Notes: generated by a model from the letters alone, not told the origin. DNA of 62,679 bases from Azohydromonas australica DSM 1124 (GCF_000430725.1 NZ_AUMO01000064.1:1-62679); one strand, 5' to 3'; shown: positions 8,669 to 17,914, counted from the stretch's first letter. A program made the numbers and translations.

Positions 8669-9546
8669 ACGTGCTACAGGGACCGCGCCACGAGGTGCGC
8701 CGCGTCGTCTACAACGGTTCGACCCACTGGGCGACGGTCGAAGGAGAGGGGCTGCGGCTGGCCGATGGCCGACAGGTGGCGGTGGCGGATGTCGTGCATC
8801 TGCCCCCCTGCGATCCGAGCAAGATCATCTGCCTGCACCTGAACTACGCGTCGCGTTACTACGAGCTGCGCGGCAAACGTCCGGCGGACAAGGCCGAGTT
8901 CGGTACGCCCAACTACTTCATGAAGCCGATCACGACGCTCAACGCGCACGGCGGCGAGATCGTGCGGCCCCAGGGCTACCAGTACCTCAACTATGAAGGC
9001 GAGATTGGCATCGTCATCGGCAAGCCCACGCGCAACATCACTCCCGAGGAGGCCTGGGATCACATGGCAGGCTTCACCTGCGCGCTGGACATGGGGCTTC
9101 AGGACATGCGCGACACCGATGCGGGGTCGATGCTGCGGGTGAAAGGCTCCGATGGCTTCTGCCCTGTTGGGCCTGGGATCGTTTCCGGCATTGACATCCG
9201 GGAGCAGACGCTGCGCACGTGGCGCAACGGGCGGCTGGTGCAGGAGGCCGTGCTGGCCGACGAGATGATCTTCGGCTTTGACTACCTGGTCGCCGATCTG
9301 GCCCGCCACATCACGTTGATGCCCGGCGACCTCATCCTCACCGCTACGCCGGCCAATTCCCGACCGCTCGACGTCGGTGACCTGATCGAGGTTGAGGTCA
9401 CCGGCCTGGGCCGCCTTTCCAATCGGGTGGTCGCTGCACCTGCGCCGCGCGCCAGCGTGGGACACCAGCCCAACAGCAGCTCCGAGGTGGTCCGCGTGGC
9501 TTACGGTGATGACAGCCGCCTGCCCGAGCACCTGAAACCGCGCTGA
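8665..9546 (+). CDS. hpaG: fumarylacetoacetate-hydrolase-family isomerase/decarboxylase (HpaG-like, single domain)
   Basis: The protein has 293 residues with one FAH domain: GLxx-type entry CLHLNYASRYYEL, metal-binding YEGEIGIVIG, the long FTCALDMGLQDMR stretch, KGSDGFCPVGP and LMPGDLILTATP. E. coli HpaG is a tandem of two such domains (about 430 residues) that decarboxylates and isomerises. Here only one domain is present, so one of the two activities may be missing or the protein may do both. It overlaps hpaD by four bases (ATGA). No second FAH-domain gene and no HpaF-type isomerase is seen in the window. Confidence 0.84.
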   Translation: MNVLQGPRHEVRRVVYNGSTHWATVEGEGLRLADGRQVAVADVVHLPPCDPSKIICLHLNYASRYYELRGKRPADKAEFGTPNYFMKPITTLNAHGGEIVRPQGYQYLNYEGEIGIVIGKPTRNITPEEAWDHMAGFTCALDMGLQDMRDTDAGSMLRVKGSDGFCPVGPGIVSGIDIREQTLRTWRNGRLVQEAVLADEMIFGFDYLVADLARHITLMPGDLILTATPANSRPLDVGDLIEVEVTGLGRLSNRVVAAPAPRASVGHQPNSSSEVVRVAYGDDSRLPEHLKPR

Positions 9547-9612
9547 CGGTTGATCGGCACCGTTCTCGCATTCGCGCCGACAGGCGCGTCCATTACACGA
9601 CGGAGACAAACC

Positions 9613-10587
9613 ATGCATTCACGCCGTCAGGTTCTGAGGACCTGTCTTGCCGCCGCATTGGCCGCGGCCGCATCGACCGGTGCGGTTGCCCAGAGCAGCA
9701 AGCCGATCACCATCCTGGTGGGTTTCGCGCCGGGCGGCGCCCCGGATGCCGTCGCACGCATCGTAGCCGAAAAGCTGCAAACCAAGCTCAAGCGAACGGT
9801 CATCGTCGAGAACAAGTCCGGCGCCAACGGGCAATTGGCTCTGACTGCTTTGCAAAACGGTCCGACCGACGGCAGCGTCTATGCGCTGACGCCGCCTGGG
9901 ATGCTGACCATTCATCCCACGCTCTACCCGAAGCTCGCATACGACGTTTCCAAGATTGAGCCGGTGATTTCGGCATGCACGTTCGAGCACGCCGTGGTCA
10001 CTGGGCCGAGCAATCCGTTCAAGACGCTGGCCGAGTATCTCGCCTGGGTCAAGGCCAACCCGAACCGGGGCTTCTATGCGGTACCAGCGCTGGGATCCGC
10101 ACCGCACTTCGTCGGGGCCCTCCTGGCGAAGGAAGCCGGTGTGAGCCTGCAGCCGACACCCTACCGCGGTGGCCCTCCGATGCTGCAGGACCTGCTCAAC
10201 GGCGAAGTTCCCCTGGGCATCAACGTCCTGTCCAACTTTACCGAATTGCATCGCAGCGGGAAGTTGCGCGTGCTCGCCACGACCGGTGAAAAACGCAGCG
10301 CACTGCTTCCGGACGTTCCCACTCTGGGAGAGCTTGGCTACAAGCAGGCACAAGCGCAGGAGTGGTTCAGCTTTGTCGTCAAGGCCGGCACGCCAGCGTC
10401 TGAAACCGAGGCATTCGCGTCGGCCGTTCGCGAGATCGTCGGGATGAAGGACGTCGGCGCATCGCTGGCTGCCGCAGGCTTCACTCCGGCAGCCCTTGGA
10501 GCGGACGAGTTGCGCCAGGACATTGCCTCGGACACCAAGCGCTGGGCCCAGGTCATCAAGCAGACCGGCTTCAAGCTGGAGAACTGA
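9613..10587 (+). CDS. Bug/TctC-type periplasmic solute-binding protein
   Basis: ATG 9613 is chosen because CGGAGA lies at 9601-9606 and the product then opens with a signal peptide, HSRRQVLRTCLAAALAAAA ending near AVAQ. Bug-fold landmarks follow: ITILVGFAPGGAPDAVARIVAEKL, VIVENKSGANGQLA, ALGSAPHFVG, LLPDVPTLGEL. It is the second orphan Bug receptor of the aromatic operon, and it shares its final motif (GFKLE) and general length with the one at 4528, so the two look like diverged duplicates. A role in substrate capture or signalling is inferred from context only. Confidence 0.9.
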   Translation: MHSRRQVLRTCLAAALAAAASTGAVAQSSKPITILVGFAPGGAPDAVARIVAEKLQTKLKRTVIVENKSGANGQLALTALQNGPTDGSVYALTPPGMLTIHPTLYPKLAYDVSKIEPVISACTFEHAVVTGPSNPFKTLAEYLAWVKANPNRGFYAVPALGSAPHFVGALLAKEAGVSLQPTPYRGGPPMLQDLLNGEVPLGINVLSNFTELHRSGKLRVLATTGEKRSALLPDVPTLGELGYKQAQAQEWFSFVVKAGTPASETEAFASAVREIVGMKDVGASLAAAGFTPAALGADELRQDIASDTKRWAQVIKQTGFKLEN

Positions 10588-10611
10588 TCACACGGCGCAG
10601 CGGCACGCGAC

Positions 10612-12051
10612 ATGACACATCATCCCAACTACATAGGCGGCGAGTGGGTCGCCGCAGAGGCTCACGTTCCCAACGTGAATCCATCCGACACCGACGACAT
10701 CGTTGGCGAATACGCGTTGGCGGATGCTTCACAGGCCCGTGCCGCCATCGCTGCCGCCAGGCAAGCGTTCCCTGCTTGGGCTGCTCTTTCTTCCCAGCGC
10801 CGGTTTGAGTACTTGGACCAGATCGGCAGCCTCCTCATCGCGCGCAAGCATGAACTGGGCATGCTGCTGGCACGCGAGCAGGGCAAAACCCTGTCCAACG
10901 CGATGTTCGAAGTCGAGCGCGCGGGATATACGTTCAAGTTCTTCGCCGGTGAGTGCCTGCGCATGCAAGGTGACCACGTTGCATCGCTGCGCCCGGGCAT
11001 CGACATCGACGTGACCCGGGAACCACTGGGTGTGATTGGCGTGATCACGCCCTGGAACTTTCCGATCGGTATCCCGGTGTGGAAGATTGCGCCGGCGCTG
11101 GCGTACGGCAACTGCGTCGTCTTCAAGCCGCCTGAGCTGGTACCGGCCTGCGGCTGGGAACTCGCGCGCATCATCCATGAGGTGGGCCTGCCGCACGGCG
11201 TGTTCAACCTCGTCGTGGGCAAGGGGCGTGTCGTGGGCGAGGCCATGACGACAAGCCCGGACGTCAACGGCATCAGCTTCACCGGCTCGGTGGCCGTGGG
11301 GCGCCAGATCGGGCTGGCCGCCATGCAGTCCGGCAAGAAGGTGCAGCTGGAGATGGGAGGCAAGAACCCCATGGTCGTGCTCGACGATGCCAACGTGGAC
11401 CTGGCTGCCGATGCTGCCTTGGATGCGGCGTTCTACTTCACTGGCCAACGTTGTACGGCTTCGTCCCGCTTGATCGTGACCGACGCCATCCACGACCGCT
11501 TCGTGGCGGCGTTACGTGAGCGCATGCGCCGGATAACGGTCGGGCATGCGCTGGACCCCGCCACCATGATCGGACCCGTCGTCAGCGAGGCCCAACTGGC
11601 GCAGAACCTGGAGTACCTCGATGTCGGCAAGCGCGAGGGTGCCCGGCTCGTCGAAGGCGGCGAACTGCTCGAGCGGCCGACGAAGGGGTATTACATGTCC
11701 CCGGCGTTGTTCGTCGACACCGCCAACGGCATGCGCATCAACCGGGAGGAAATCTTCGGACCTGTCGCGGCCGTGATCCGGGTTCGCGACTACGAGGAGG
11801 CACTGCACCTTGCCAACGACACGGAGTTCGGCCTTGCTTCCTCGATCTGCACGAGCTCCCAGAAGCATGCGGCCCACTTCCGGCGCTACAGCCAGGCGGG
11901 ACTGGTGATGGTGAACCTGCCTACCGCCGGATTCGAGTACCACGTGCCGTTTGGCGGCACGAAGGCGTCGAGCTACGGCTCTCGCGAGCAGGGCCGCTAT
12001 GCCCAGGAGTTCTTCACGACGGTGAAGACTTCCTACATGCGACCGATCTAA
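10612..12051 (+). CDS. aldehyde dehydrogenase, alpha-ketoglutaric/succinic semialdehyde type
   Basis: This 479-residue NAD(P)-dependent aldehyde dehydrogenase shows TPWNFPIGIP, QLEMGGKNPMVVLDD (general-base Glu), TGQRCTASSR (nucleophile Cys281) and REEIFGPVAAV. The GQRCTASSRL segment is typical of ketoglutarate-semialdehyde and succinate-semialdehyde dehydrogenases. The HpaI aldolase of this operon should release pyruvate and succinic semialdehyde, so oxidising the latter to succinate is the most economical role. It starts 24 bases after the Bug gene. The specificity is inference. Confidence 0.85.
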   Translation: MTHHPNYIGGEWVAAEAHVPNVNPSDTDDIVGEYALADASQARAAIAAARQAFPAWAALSSQRRFEYLDQIGSLLIARKHELGMLLAREQGKTLSNAMFEVERAGYTFKFFAGECLRMQGDHVASLRPGIDIDVTREPLGVIGVITPWNFPIGIPVWKIAPALAYGNCVVFKPPELVPACGWELARIIHEVGLPHGVFNLVVGKGRVVGEAMTTSPDVNGISFTGSVAVGRQIGLAAMQSGKKVQLEMGGKNPMVVLDDANVDLAADAALDAAFYFTGQRCTASSRLIVTDAIHDRFVAALRERMRRITVGHALDPATMIGPVVSEAQLAQNLEYLDVGKREGARLVEGGELLERPTKGYYMSPALFVDTANGMRINREEIFGPVAAVIRVRDYEEALHLANDTEFGLASSICTSSQKHAAHFRRYSQAGLVMVNLPTAGFEYHVPFGGTKASSYGSREQGRYAQEFFTTVKTSYMRPI

Positions 12052-12068
12052 GCACGAGGGAAACTTCC

Positions 12069-13220
12069 ATGATTCGTGATCAAGTTCAATTGCAGGCACT
12101 GCTTGAGCGAACCCGCCAATGGGTCAGGGAACGCGCCATACCGGCGGAAGACCTGGTCGCCGAGAGTGATGAAGTGCCTTGCGATCTCGTGCAGGAAATG
12201 CGTGCCAACGGATTCTTCGGCTGGAGCATTCCGCAAGAGTATGGCGGCGCGGGTCTGACAACCGAAGAGCTGGTGCTCGGTGCGTTCGAGATCTCGCAGT
12301 GCTCCGTTGCTTTCCGCGCGCGGGTCGGCACCAACACCGGGATTGGCTCCGAGGGCATCGTGGTCGACGGCACCGAGGAGCAGAAGGCGCGTTATCTGCC
12401 ACGGCTGGCGAGCGGCGAGTGGACCGGATGCCTCGCCGTGACCGAGCCCGAGGCAGGGTCCGAGGCGACCAATGTCCAGACCACTGCCCGGCGCGAAGGT
12501 GACCATTACGTGCTCGACGGCACCAAGTGCTTCATCACCAATGCGCCGATCGCCGACGTCTTCACGGTGACGGCCCGCACCGAGCCTGGCACTGCGGGAG
12601 CCAAGGGTGTATCAGCTTTCATCGTTGAGCGAGGGATGCCTGGCCTGTCCACGGGTGCTCCATACCGGAAGATGGGCCAAGCCGGATCTCCCGTGGGAGA
12701 GGTGGTCCTCAAGAACTGCGTCGTGCCGGCCGCCAACCTGATCGGTGGCGACGAAGGCCGCGGCTTCAAGACGGTGATGAAGACGCTCAACAAGCAGCGT
12801 ATTCACTTGGCAGCGCTCTCGACGGGGCCGGCCATGCGCATGCTCGAACTGGCCATCGCGCACACCACCAAGCGTGTCCAGTTCGGACAGCCGGTGGCCA
12901 ACTTCCAGCTGGTACAGGCCATGATCGCCGACTGCCAGACCGAGATCTACGCGGCTCGATCGATGATCCTGGAAACAGCGCGCAAGCGCGACCGCGGAGA
13001 GGACGTGGTGCTCGAAGCCTCGATGTGCAAGTACTTCGCCACCGAGATGTGCAATCGCGTGGCGGACCGATGCGTGCAGATGTTCGGCGGCTCCGGCTAT
13101 GTCGCGGACTACTCCTGCATCGAGCGCTGGTACCGCGACGTGCGCCTGTTCCGGTTGTACGAAGGCACGAGCCAGATCCATCAACTCAATATCGCGAAGC
13201 AGACGCTCGCACAGGGCTGA
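12069..13220 (+). CDS. acyl-CoA dehydrogenase
   Basis: A 383-residue flavoprotein with the complete family pattern: LAVTEPEAGSEA (FAD/substrate loop), DGTKCFITNAP, KMGQAGSP, FGQPVANFQLVQ, QMFGGSGYV and the catalytic YEGTSQIHQ near the C-terminus. It would oxidise an acyl-CoA to the enoyl-CoA and pass electrons to ETF. It is closely similar throughout to the acyl-CoA dehydrogenase at 57469, which also begins MIRD. It lies 17 bases after the aldehyde dehydrogenase and six before the ADP-forming CoA ligase, and the two presumably act in sequence. The acyl substrate is unknown; an aromatic side chain is possible. Confidence 0.92.
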   Translation: MIRDQVQLQALLERTRQWVRERAIPAEDLVAESDEVPCDLVQEMRANGFFGWSIPQEYGGAGLTTEELVLGAFEISQCSVAFRARVGTNTGIGSEGIVVDGTEEQKARYLPRLASGEWTGCLAVTEPEAGSEATNVQTTARREGDHYVLDGTKCFITNAPIADVFTVTARTEPGTAGAKGVSAFIVERGMPGLSTGAPYRKMGQAGSPVGEVVLKNCVVPAANLIGGDEGRGFKTVMKTLNKQRIHLAALSTGPAMRMLELAIAHTTKRVQFGQPVANFQLVQAMIADCQTEIYAARSMILETARKRDRGEDVVLEASMCKYFATEMCNRVADRCVQMFGGSGYVADYSCIERWYRDVRLFRLYEGTSQIHQLNIAKQTLAQG

Positions 13221-13226
13221 GGCAAC

Positions 13227-15359
13227 ATGTCACGCTTTGAGAAGTTCTTCAATCCGCGCTCGGTTGCGGTCATCGGTGCATCGCAGGACCTGAGCTCCAT
13301 CAGCGGACAGCCGATCGCCCATCTGAAGTCCAAGGGGTACAAGGGCCAGGTATTTCCGGTCAACCCTCGGTATGCCGAAGTGGCCGGCTACACCTGCTAT
13401 CCGGATGTGGATGCCTTGCCTGAGGCTCCGGACGTGGCGGTGATCGCGGTGGCAGCCAAGCGCGTTCCGGACGCGCTGACACAACTCGGCAAGAAAGGCT
13501 GCCGATTTGCGGTGGTCCTGTCGTCCGGGTTTGCGGAGGCTGGCGAGGAGGGCGCACAGGCCCAACGTGCGCTGGCCGAGATCGCACGTTCCTATGGCAT
13601 GGAAGTCATCGGGCCCAACTGCCAGGGCTACATGAACGTCAGCGAGGGTATCCATGTCGGATTCGGCGCCCCATACGGGCTCGCCTATCCCGCGGGACAG
13701 CTTAGCCTGACCTCGCAAAGCGGCGCATTCGGCAACTCCATCGTGATGGTCGCCAGCGCGGAGGGCGTCGGCTTTCGCCATTACGTGTCGACCGGAAACG
13801 AGTCGGTCACGACGTCGCTCGACTTCATGGAGGCCATGGTCGACGATCCGGGTACCCGCGTGATCGCTGGTTACGTCGAAGGCTTCAAGGATGCACACCG
13901 ACTGCTGGACATCGGCCGCCGCGCGCTGGCCGGTGCAAAGCCGATGCTGGTCTGGAAGGTCGGTGTCTCGGAAGCTGGTGCCAAGGCCGCCGCCTCCCAC
14001 ACCGCGAACCTCGGTGGCGCGATGGCCCTGTACCGGGCGGCGTTCCGCCAAGCCGGCATTATTGAAGTCGATGACATTGGCGACATGGCGGATTGCGCCA
14101 AGGCGCTGCTTCCCGCGCGGTGGCCGCGCGGAAACCGCCTGGCGATCGTGACCATTTCGGGCGGCGCTGGCATTGCAATGGCGGACCGGGCCGCGCTGGC
14201 CGGCGTGACGTTGCCGGCACTGGCCGAAGACACGGTGACTGCTTTGCAGGAGGTGCTGCCCTCGTTTGCCGCGGTGGCAAATCCGCTCGATGTGACGGCT
14301 TCGCTCTTCAACGATGCAAGCCTGCTGCGCACGACGCTCGACAAGCTGGCCCGTGATCCCAATGTCGACATGATTGCACTCGCGCTGGCAGCGGCCAGTG
14401 GCAAGCTGGCGGTCGAACTGGCCAATGAAGTGGTTCGCGTATCCAGGGAAACGGGCATCCCGATCTTCGTGGCCTGGAATGCCGACCCGCAGACGAACCG
14501 GGCCGCCTACGACATCCTCGACCGCGAGGGAATCCCCCGCTACACCTCGCCGGTGCGTTGTGCACGGGGCATCGGTGCCTTGTGGGCGTTTGCTGCCGCC
14601 ATGCAGCGTACGGCACAGGCTCAGGGCGAGGAGCCTCTGGTGCTGAAGGTGCCGCAGTGGGAGAGGGTCCTGCGCGCTCACGGCGGCCGCGACCTCACGG
14701 AGTCTGAATCCAAGCAACTGCTGGCGTCGTACGGCATTCCGGTCACGCGCGAGGAGCTGGCGCGGGATGCCGGAGAGGCCGTTCGCATCGCGTATGCCAT
14801 CGGCATGCCGGTCGTGATGAAGATCCAGTCGCCCGACATCCCTCACAAGACGGAAGCGGGTGGCGTGCGGGTAGGGCTGCGCAGCGCGTCCGAGGTGCAG
14901 TTAGCCTTCGAGCAGATCATGGCCAACGCGCGTGCCTATGTGCCGACGGCGGTCATCGAAGGTGTGGTGGTCCAGGAAATGGTGTCTGGTGGCACGGAGC
15001 TCATCCTCGGTGTGAACAACGACCCGCTTTTTGGGCCAGCGGTCATGGCGGGGTTGGGCGGCGTATTCACCGAAGTCATGAAGGACGTCAGCTTCCGCAT
15101 CGCGCCCATCACCCGCAGTGAGGCGGAGTCGATGCTGCGGGAACTGCGTGGCTTTGCGCTGCTCGACGGGGCGCGCGGACGTCCCAAGTCCGACGTGCCT
15201 GCCGCGGTTGACGCCTTGATGCGGCTTTCGGCACTGGCCATGGACTTGAAGGAGTCGCTGGCAGAGCTGGACATCAATCCCCTGACGGTGTTGCCTGCTG
15301 GACAGGGAGTACGGGCACTGGATGCCCTGGTAAAGCCACAGCGGAGGGATGCTCAATGA
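13227..15359 (+). CDS. ADP-forming acyl-CoA synthetase (acetate-CoA ligase/FerA superfamily)
   Basis: This 710-residue single-chain NDP-forming acyl-CoA synthetase begins with an N-terminal CoA-binding Rossmann domain (NPRSVAVIGASQDL, about 9-22), continues with succinyl-CoA-ligase-like middle domains (LTSQSGAFGNS, ASHTANLGGA, TISGGAGI), and ends with a C-terminal ATP-grasp domain (about 480-700; VVMKIQSPDIPHKTEAGGV, VVQEMVSGGTELILGV, LDINPLTVLP). Family members activate acetate and other acids. The sphingomonad feruloyl-CoA synthetase FerA also has this architecture, so an aromatic acid substrate is possible. It is coupled to hpaI by ATGA overlap. Confidence 0.9.
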   Translation: MSRFEKFFNPRSVAVIGASQDLSSISGQPIAHLKSKGYKGQVFPVNPRYAEVAGYTCYPDVDALPEAPDVAVIAVAAKRVPDALTQLGKKGCRFAVVLSSGFAEAGEEGAQAQRALAEIARSYGMEVIGPNCQGYMNVSEGIHVGFGAPYGLAYPAGQLSLTSQSGAFGNSIVMVASAEGVGFRHYVSTGNESVTTSLDFMEAMVDDPGTRVIAGYVEGFKDAHRLLDIGRRALAGAKPMLVWKVGVSEAGAKAAASHTANLGGAMALYRAAFRQAGIIEVDDIGDMADCAKALLPARWPRGNRLAIVTISGGAGIAMADRAALAGVTLPALAEDTVTALQEVLPSFAAVANPLDVTASLFNDASLLRTTLDKLARDPNVDMIALALAAASGKLAVELANEVVRVSRETGIPIFVAWNADPQTNRAAYDILDREGIPRYTSPVRCARGIGALWAFAAAMQRTAQAQGEEPLVLKVPQWERVLRAHGGRDLTESESKQLLASYGIPVTREELARDAGEAVRIAYAIGMPVVMKIQSPDIPHKTEAGGVRVGLRSASEVQLAFEQIMANARAYVPTAVIEGVVVQEMVSGGTELILGVNNDPLFGPAVMAGLGGVFTEVMKDVSFRIAPITRSEAESMLRELRGFALLDGARGRPKSDVPAAVDALMRLSALAMDLKESLAELDINPLTVLPAGQGVRALDALVKPQRRDAQ

Positions 15360-16156
15360 AGCTGCCGCCCAACGAGTTCAAACGAGCATTGAAAAGCGGG
15401 CGGGCACAGGTGGGCTTTTGGCTTTCCCTGGGCAACGCCTACAGCGCTGAAGTGGTGGCCGGAGCAGGCTACGACTGGCTGCTGTTGGATGGCGAGCACT
15501 CTCCCATTGGAACCGAGACCACGCTGGCCATGCTGCAGGCGGTTGCGGCCTACCCGGTGTCGGCCGTGGTCCGGCCTGCCAGCAACGACACGGTGCTGAT
15601 CAAGCGGGCACTGGACATCGGGGCGCAGACACTGCTGGTGCCCTACGTGGAAACGCCCGAGGAGGCGGCCCAAGCCGTGGCCGCAATGCGCTATCCGCCA
15701 CGTGGCCGGCGGGGGGTAGGGGGCGGGACCGTGCGTGCCACCCGCTTCGGTCGCATCGCCGACTACGCCACAGCTTGCGAGAACGAGTTGTGCCTGCTGG
15801 TGCAGGCCGAGACACGGCGTTCGCTGGACAACCTGGAGGCCATTGCAAGCGTCGATGGTGTGGACGGGGTCTTCATTGGACCGGCTGACCTAGCCACCGA
15901 CATGGGGTACCCGGGGCAAGCCAGCCATCCACAGGTGGTGGCGGCCATCGAGGACGCCATCGGGCGCATCAATGCCTGCGGCAAGGCCAGCGGCATCCTG
16001 ACCCTCGATGCGGCATTCGCCAAGCGTTGTCAGGAGTGGGGCGCGCTGTTCACGGCAATCGGTGTGGACGTCGTCCTGCTGGCTCGTGGCTGTGAACGCC
16101 AACTGGCCTCGTTCAAGTCCGACACCGCTGAGCCGCGCGCTCCTGCGTCGTACTGA
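15356..16156 (+). CDS. hpaI: 4-hydroxy-2-oxo-heptane-1,7-dioate aldolase (HpaI)
   Basis: This is a 266-residue class II (metal-dependent) pyruvate aldolase of the HpcH/HpaI family. Signatures are QVGFWLSLGN, YDWLLLDGEHSP, VVRPASND, RYPPRGRRGVGG, QAETRRSLDNLEAIASVDGVDGVFIGPADL (catalytic and metal region) and a final AIGVDVVLLARG. It should split the C7 hydroxyketodiacid to pyruvate and succinic semialdehyde, the last step of homoprotocatechuate catabolism. Its ATG overlaps the stop of the upstream CoA ligase. Its place at the far end of the operon, away from hpaH, shows the cluster is rearranged compared with the enterobacterial hpa operon. Confidence 0.88.
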   Translation: MKLPPNEFKRALKSGRAQVGFWLSLGNAYSAEVVAGAGYDWLLLDGEHSPIGTETTLAMLQAVAAYPVSAVVRPASNDTVLIKRALDIGAQTLLVPYVETPEEAAQAVAAMRYPPRGRRGVGGGTVRATRFGRIADYATACENELCLLVQAETRRSLDNLEAIASVDGVDGVFIGPADLATDMGYPGQASHPQVVAAIEDAIGRINACGKASGILTLDAAFAKRCQEWGALFTAIGVDVVLLARGCERQLASFKSDTAEPRAPASY

Positions 16157-16210
16157 AGCAGCGACGCCAAGTGCCGTCCAGCTACCGCGACCTCTTTTCA
16201 TCGAAGCATC

Positions 16211-17539
16211 ATGACTGCCACACGCCCCAACTTCATCTTCATCCTGGCCGATGACCTTGGCTATGCCGACCTGGGTTGCACTGGTGCGCGTGACGCCTAC
16301 AACCGCCCGGCAGATGTGTCTCCCAACTTGGATCTCATGGCTGCGCAGGGCATGCGCTTTACGCACGGCTATGCGAACTCGGCCGTCTGCTCTCCCACGC
16401 GGTTTGCGCTGATCACCGGGCGATGGCAGTACCGGCTTCGCGGTGCAGCCGAGGAGCCGCTGGCCAACGCGCGCGGCGACAAGGTGCTCGGGCTGCCCCC
16501 CGAGCACCCCACATTGCCGTCGCTGCTTGGTGCCGCAGGCTATGCCACCGCCCTGGTCGGCAAGTGGCATCTGGGCTTTCCGCCGCACTTCGGTCCGCGC
16601 CTTTCAGGCTATCAGGAGCATTGGGGCTTTCACTCCGGCGGCGTGGACTACTTCGCGCACACGGATCCTCGTGGCAACCCGGACCTCTGGCACAACGAGG
16701 AGCCGGTCGAGCAGGCTGGTTATCTCACCGACTTGCTCAGCCGTCGTGCGGTCGAGTTCATCGAACGGCAGTCGACGCAGCGCCCATTCCTGCTGAGCCT
16801 GCACTACAGCGCCCCTCACTGGCCGTGGTTAACGCGCGATGACGAGGCGGAGTCGGCGCGTACCCGGGCAAACGGCGTGCATCTGGACGGCGGCTCCATC
16901 GCTACCTACCAACGCATGATCCATCACATGGACGAGGGCATCGGCTGGGTGCTCGCAGCGCTTGAAAGACAAGGCTTGGCCGACAACACCGTGGTGGTCT
17001 TCACCAGCGACAACGGCGGCGAGCGTTTCTCGAACAACTGGCCGTTTATGGGCCAGAAGATGGACCTGCTCGAAGGAGGCATCCGCGTGCCGCTGCTCGC
17101 GCGCTGGCCCGCGCGTATTCCGGCCGGCACTGTCAGCCACACGCCAAACCTCACGATGGACTGGACTGCGACCATGTTGGCTGCTGCGGGAGTCGCTGCC
17201 GATCCGGCTTATCCGCTCGACGGTGTCGATCTGAGTCCGGTGTTCGATGACACCGGCTGGACACGGCCAAGTGATCTGTGCTGGCGCATGAAGCACCGGG
17301 AGCAGCGTGCGCTTGTTCGCGGTCGCTGGAAATATTTGCGCTCCGATGGCGTGGACTTTCTTTTTGATTTGCAAACCGATGCCCGTGAGCGCGCCAACCT
17401 CGCGCGCCGAGAGCCCGAACATTTGGCAAAACTGCGGGAAGCTTGGGAAAACTGGGATGCTTCATTGCCTGCAATTCCACCCGAGGCACGAGTTTATAAG
17501 CTCTACTCGCACAACGACATGCCCGTTGCGAGCGCGTGA
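16211..17539 (+). CDS. cysteine-type sulfatase
   Basis: A 442-residue alkaline-phosphatase-fold sulfatase. It begins with the metal-binding FILADDLGYADLG and carries AVCSPTRFALITGR, whose Cys60 would become formylglycine. It also has LVGKWHLG and a second metal-site segment, FTSDNGGE. There is no signal peptide, so the enzyme is probably cytoplasmic and would need a formylglycine-generating enzyme encoded elsewhere. It follows hpaI by 54 bases and is the last enzyme of the operon. An aryl sulfate ester that yields a hydroxyphenylacetate is a tempting substrate, but that is inference. Related family members act on phosphonate or choline sulfate, so the ester type is uncertain. Confidence 0.88.
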   Translation: MTATRPNFIFILADDLGYADLGCTGARDAYNRPADVSPNLDLMAAQGMRFTHGYANSAVCSPTRFALITGRWQYRLRGAAEEPLANARGDKVLGLPPEHPTLPSLLGAAGYATALVGKWHLGFPPHFGPRLSGYQEHWGFHSGGVDYFAHTDPRGNPDLWHNEEPVEQAGYLTDLLSRRAVEFIERQSTQRPFLLSLHYSAPHWPWLTRDDEAESARTRANGVHLDGGSIATYQRMIHHMDEGIGWVLAALERQGLADNTVVVFTSDNGGERFSNNWPFMGQKMDLLEGGIRVPLLARWPARIPAGTVSHTPNLTMDWTATMLAAAGVAADPAYPLDGVDLSPVFDDTGWTRPSDLCWRMKHREQRALVRGRWKYLRSDGVDFLFDLQTDARERANLARREPEHLAKLREAWENWDASLPAIPPEARVYKLYSHNDMPVASA

Positions 17540-17689
17540 TAACACTCCTATTTCAGACGCCTTCGAAGTAAAACTCCACAAGCAATAAGCTTCAACGCCG
17601 TTCATGTGAGCGGCGGGGCGAAGGCTTGCCGGAGAGGAAATGTTGATCCATGCGCGTCAATGGTGGCATGCACAATTCCGGGTCTAAGA

Positions 17690-17728
17690 CGCCTGCAGTC
17701 TAGCCAAATCGCCGGGTCGCCGCAGGCG
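17690..17728. terminator. hairpin in the sulfatase-porin gap
   Basis: The 375-base gap 17540-17914 contains a seven-base-pair inverted repeat, CGCCTGC (17690-17696) with GCAGGCG (17722-17728), separated by 25 bases and not followed by a T-run. It could be a weak terminator for the operon or an mRNA structure ahead of the porin gene. I see no convincing sigma-70 promoter in this gap and no gene. Confidence 0.3.
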
Positions 17729-17914
17729 TGGCATTGATAAGCTGGGATTCTGGAATCCGCTGTTGTGTGAGATCTTGGAAAAGACCGCTTGAATCTAATC
17801 TCGGGTCCTGCGATGAACGTGCCATTTTGCGTTGAATCGGCTGCTTGGTCATAGATGCGTCTGTACGCGTTAGCAGCAAAACTTCTAAAAGTCGTTCCAA
17901 TGGAGACAATGACC

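Noticed and set aside
17760..17810. Sigma-70 promoter for the first porin (TTGGAA and TCTAAT)
   Set aside because: The boxes are only 13 bases apart, too close for a functional promoter.
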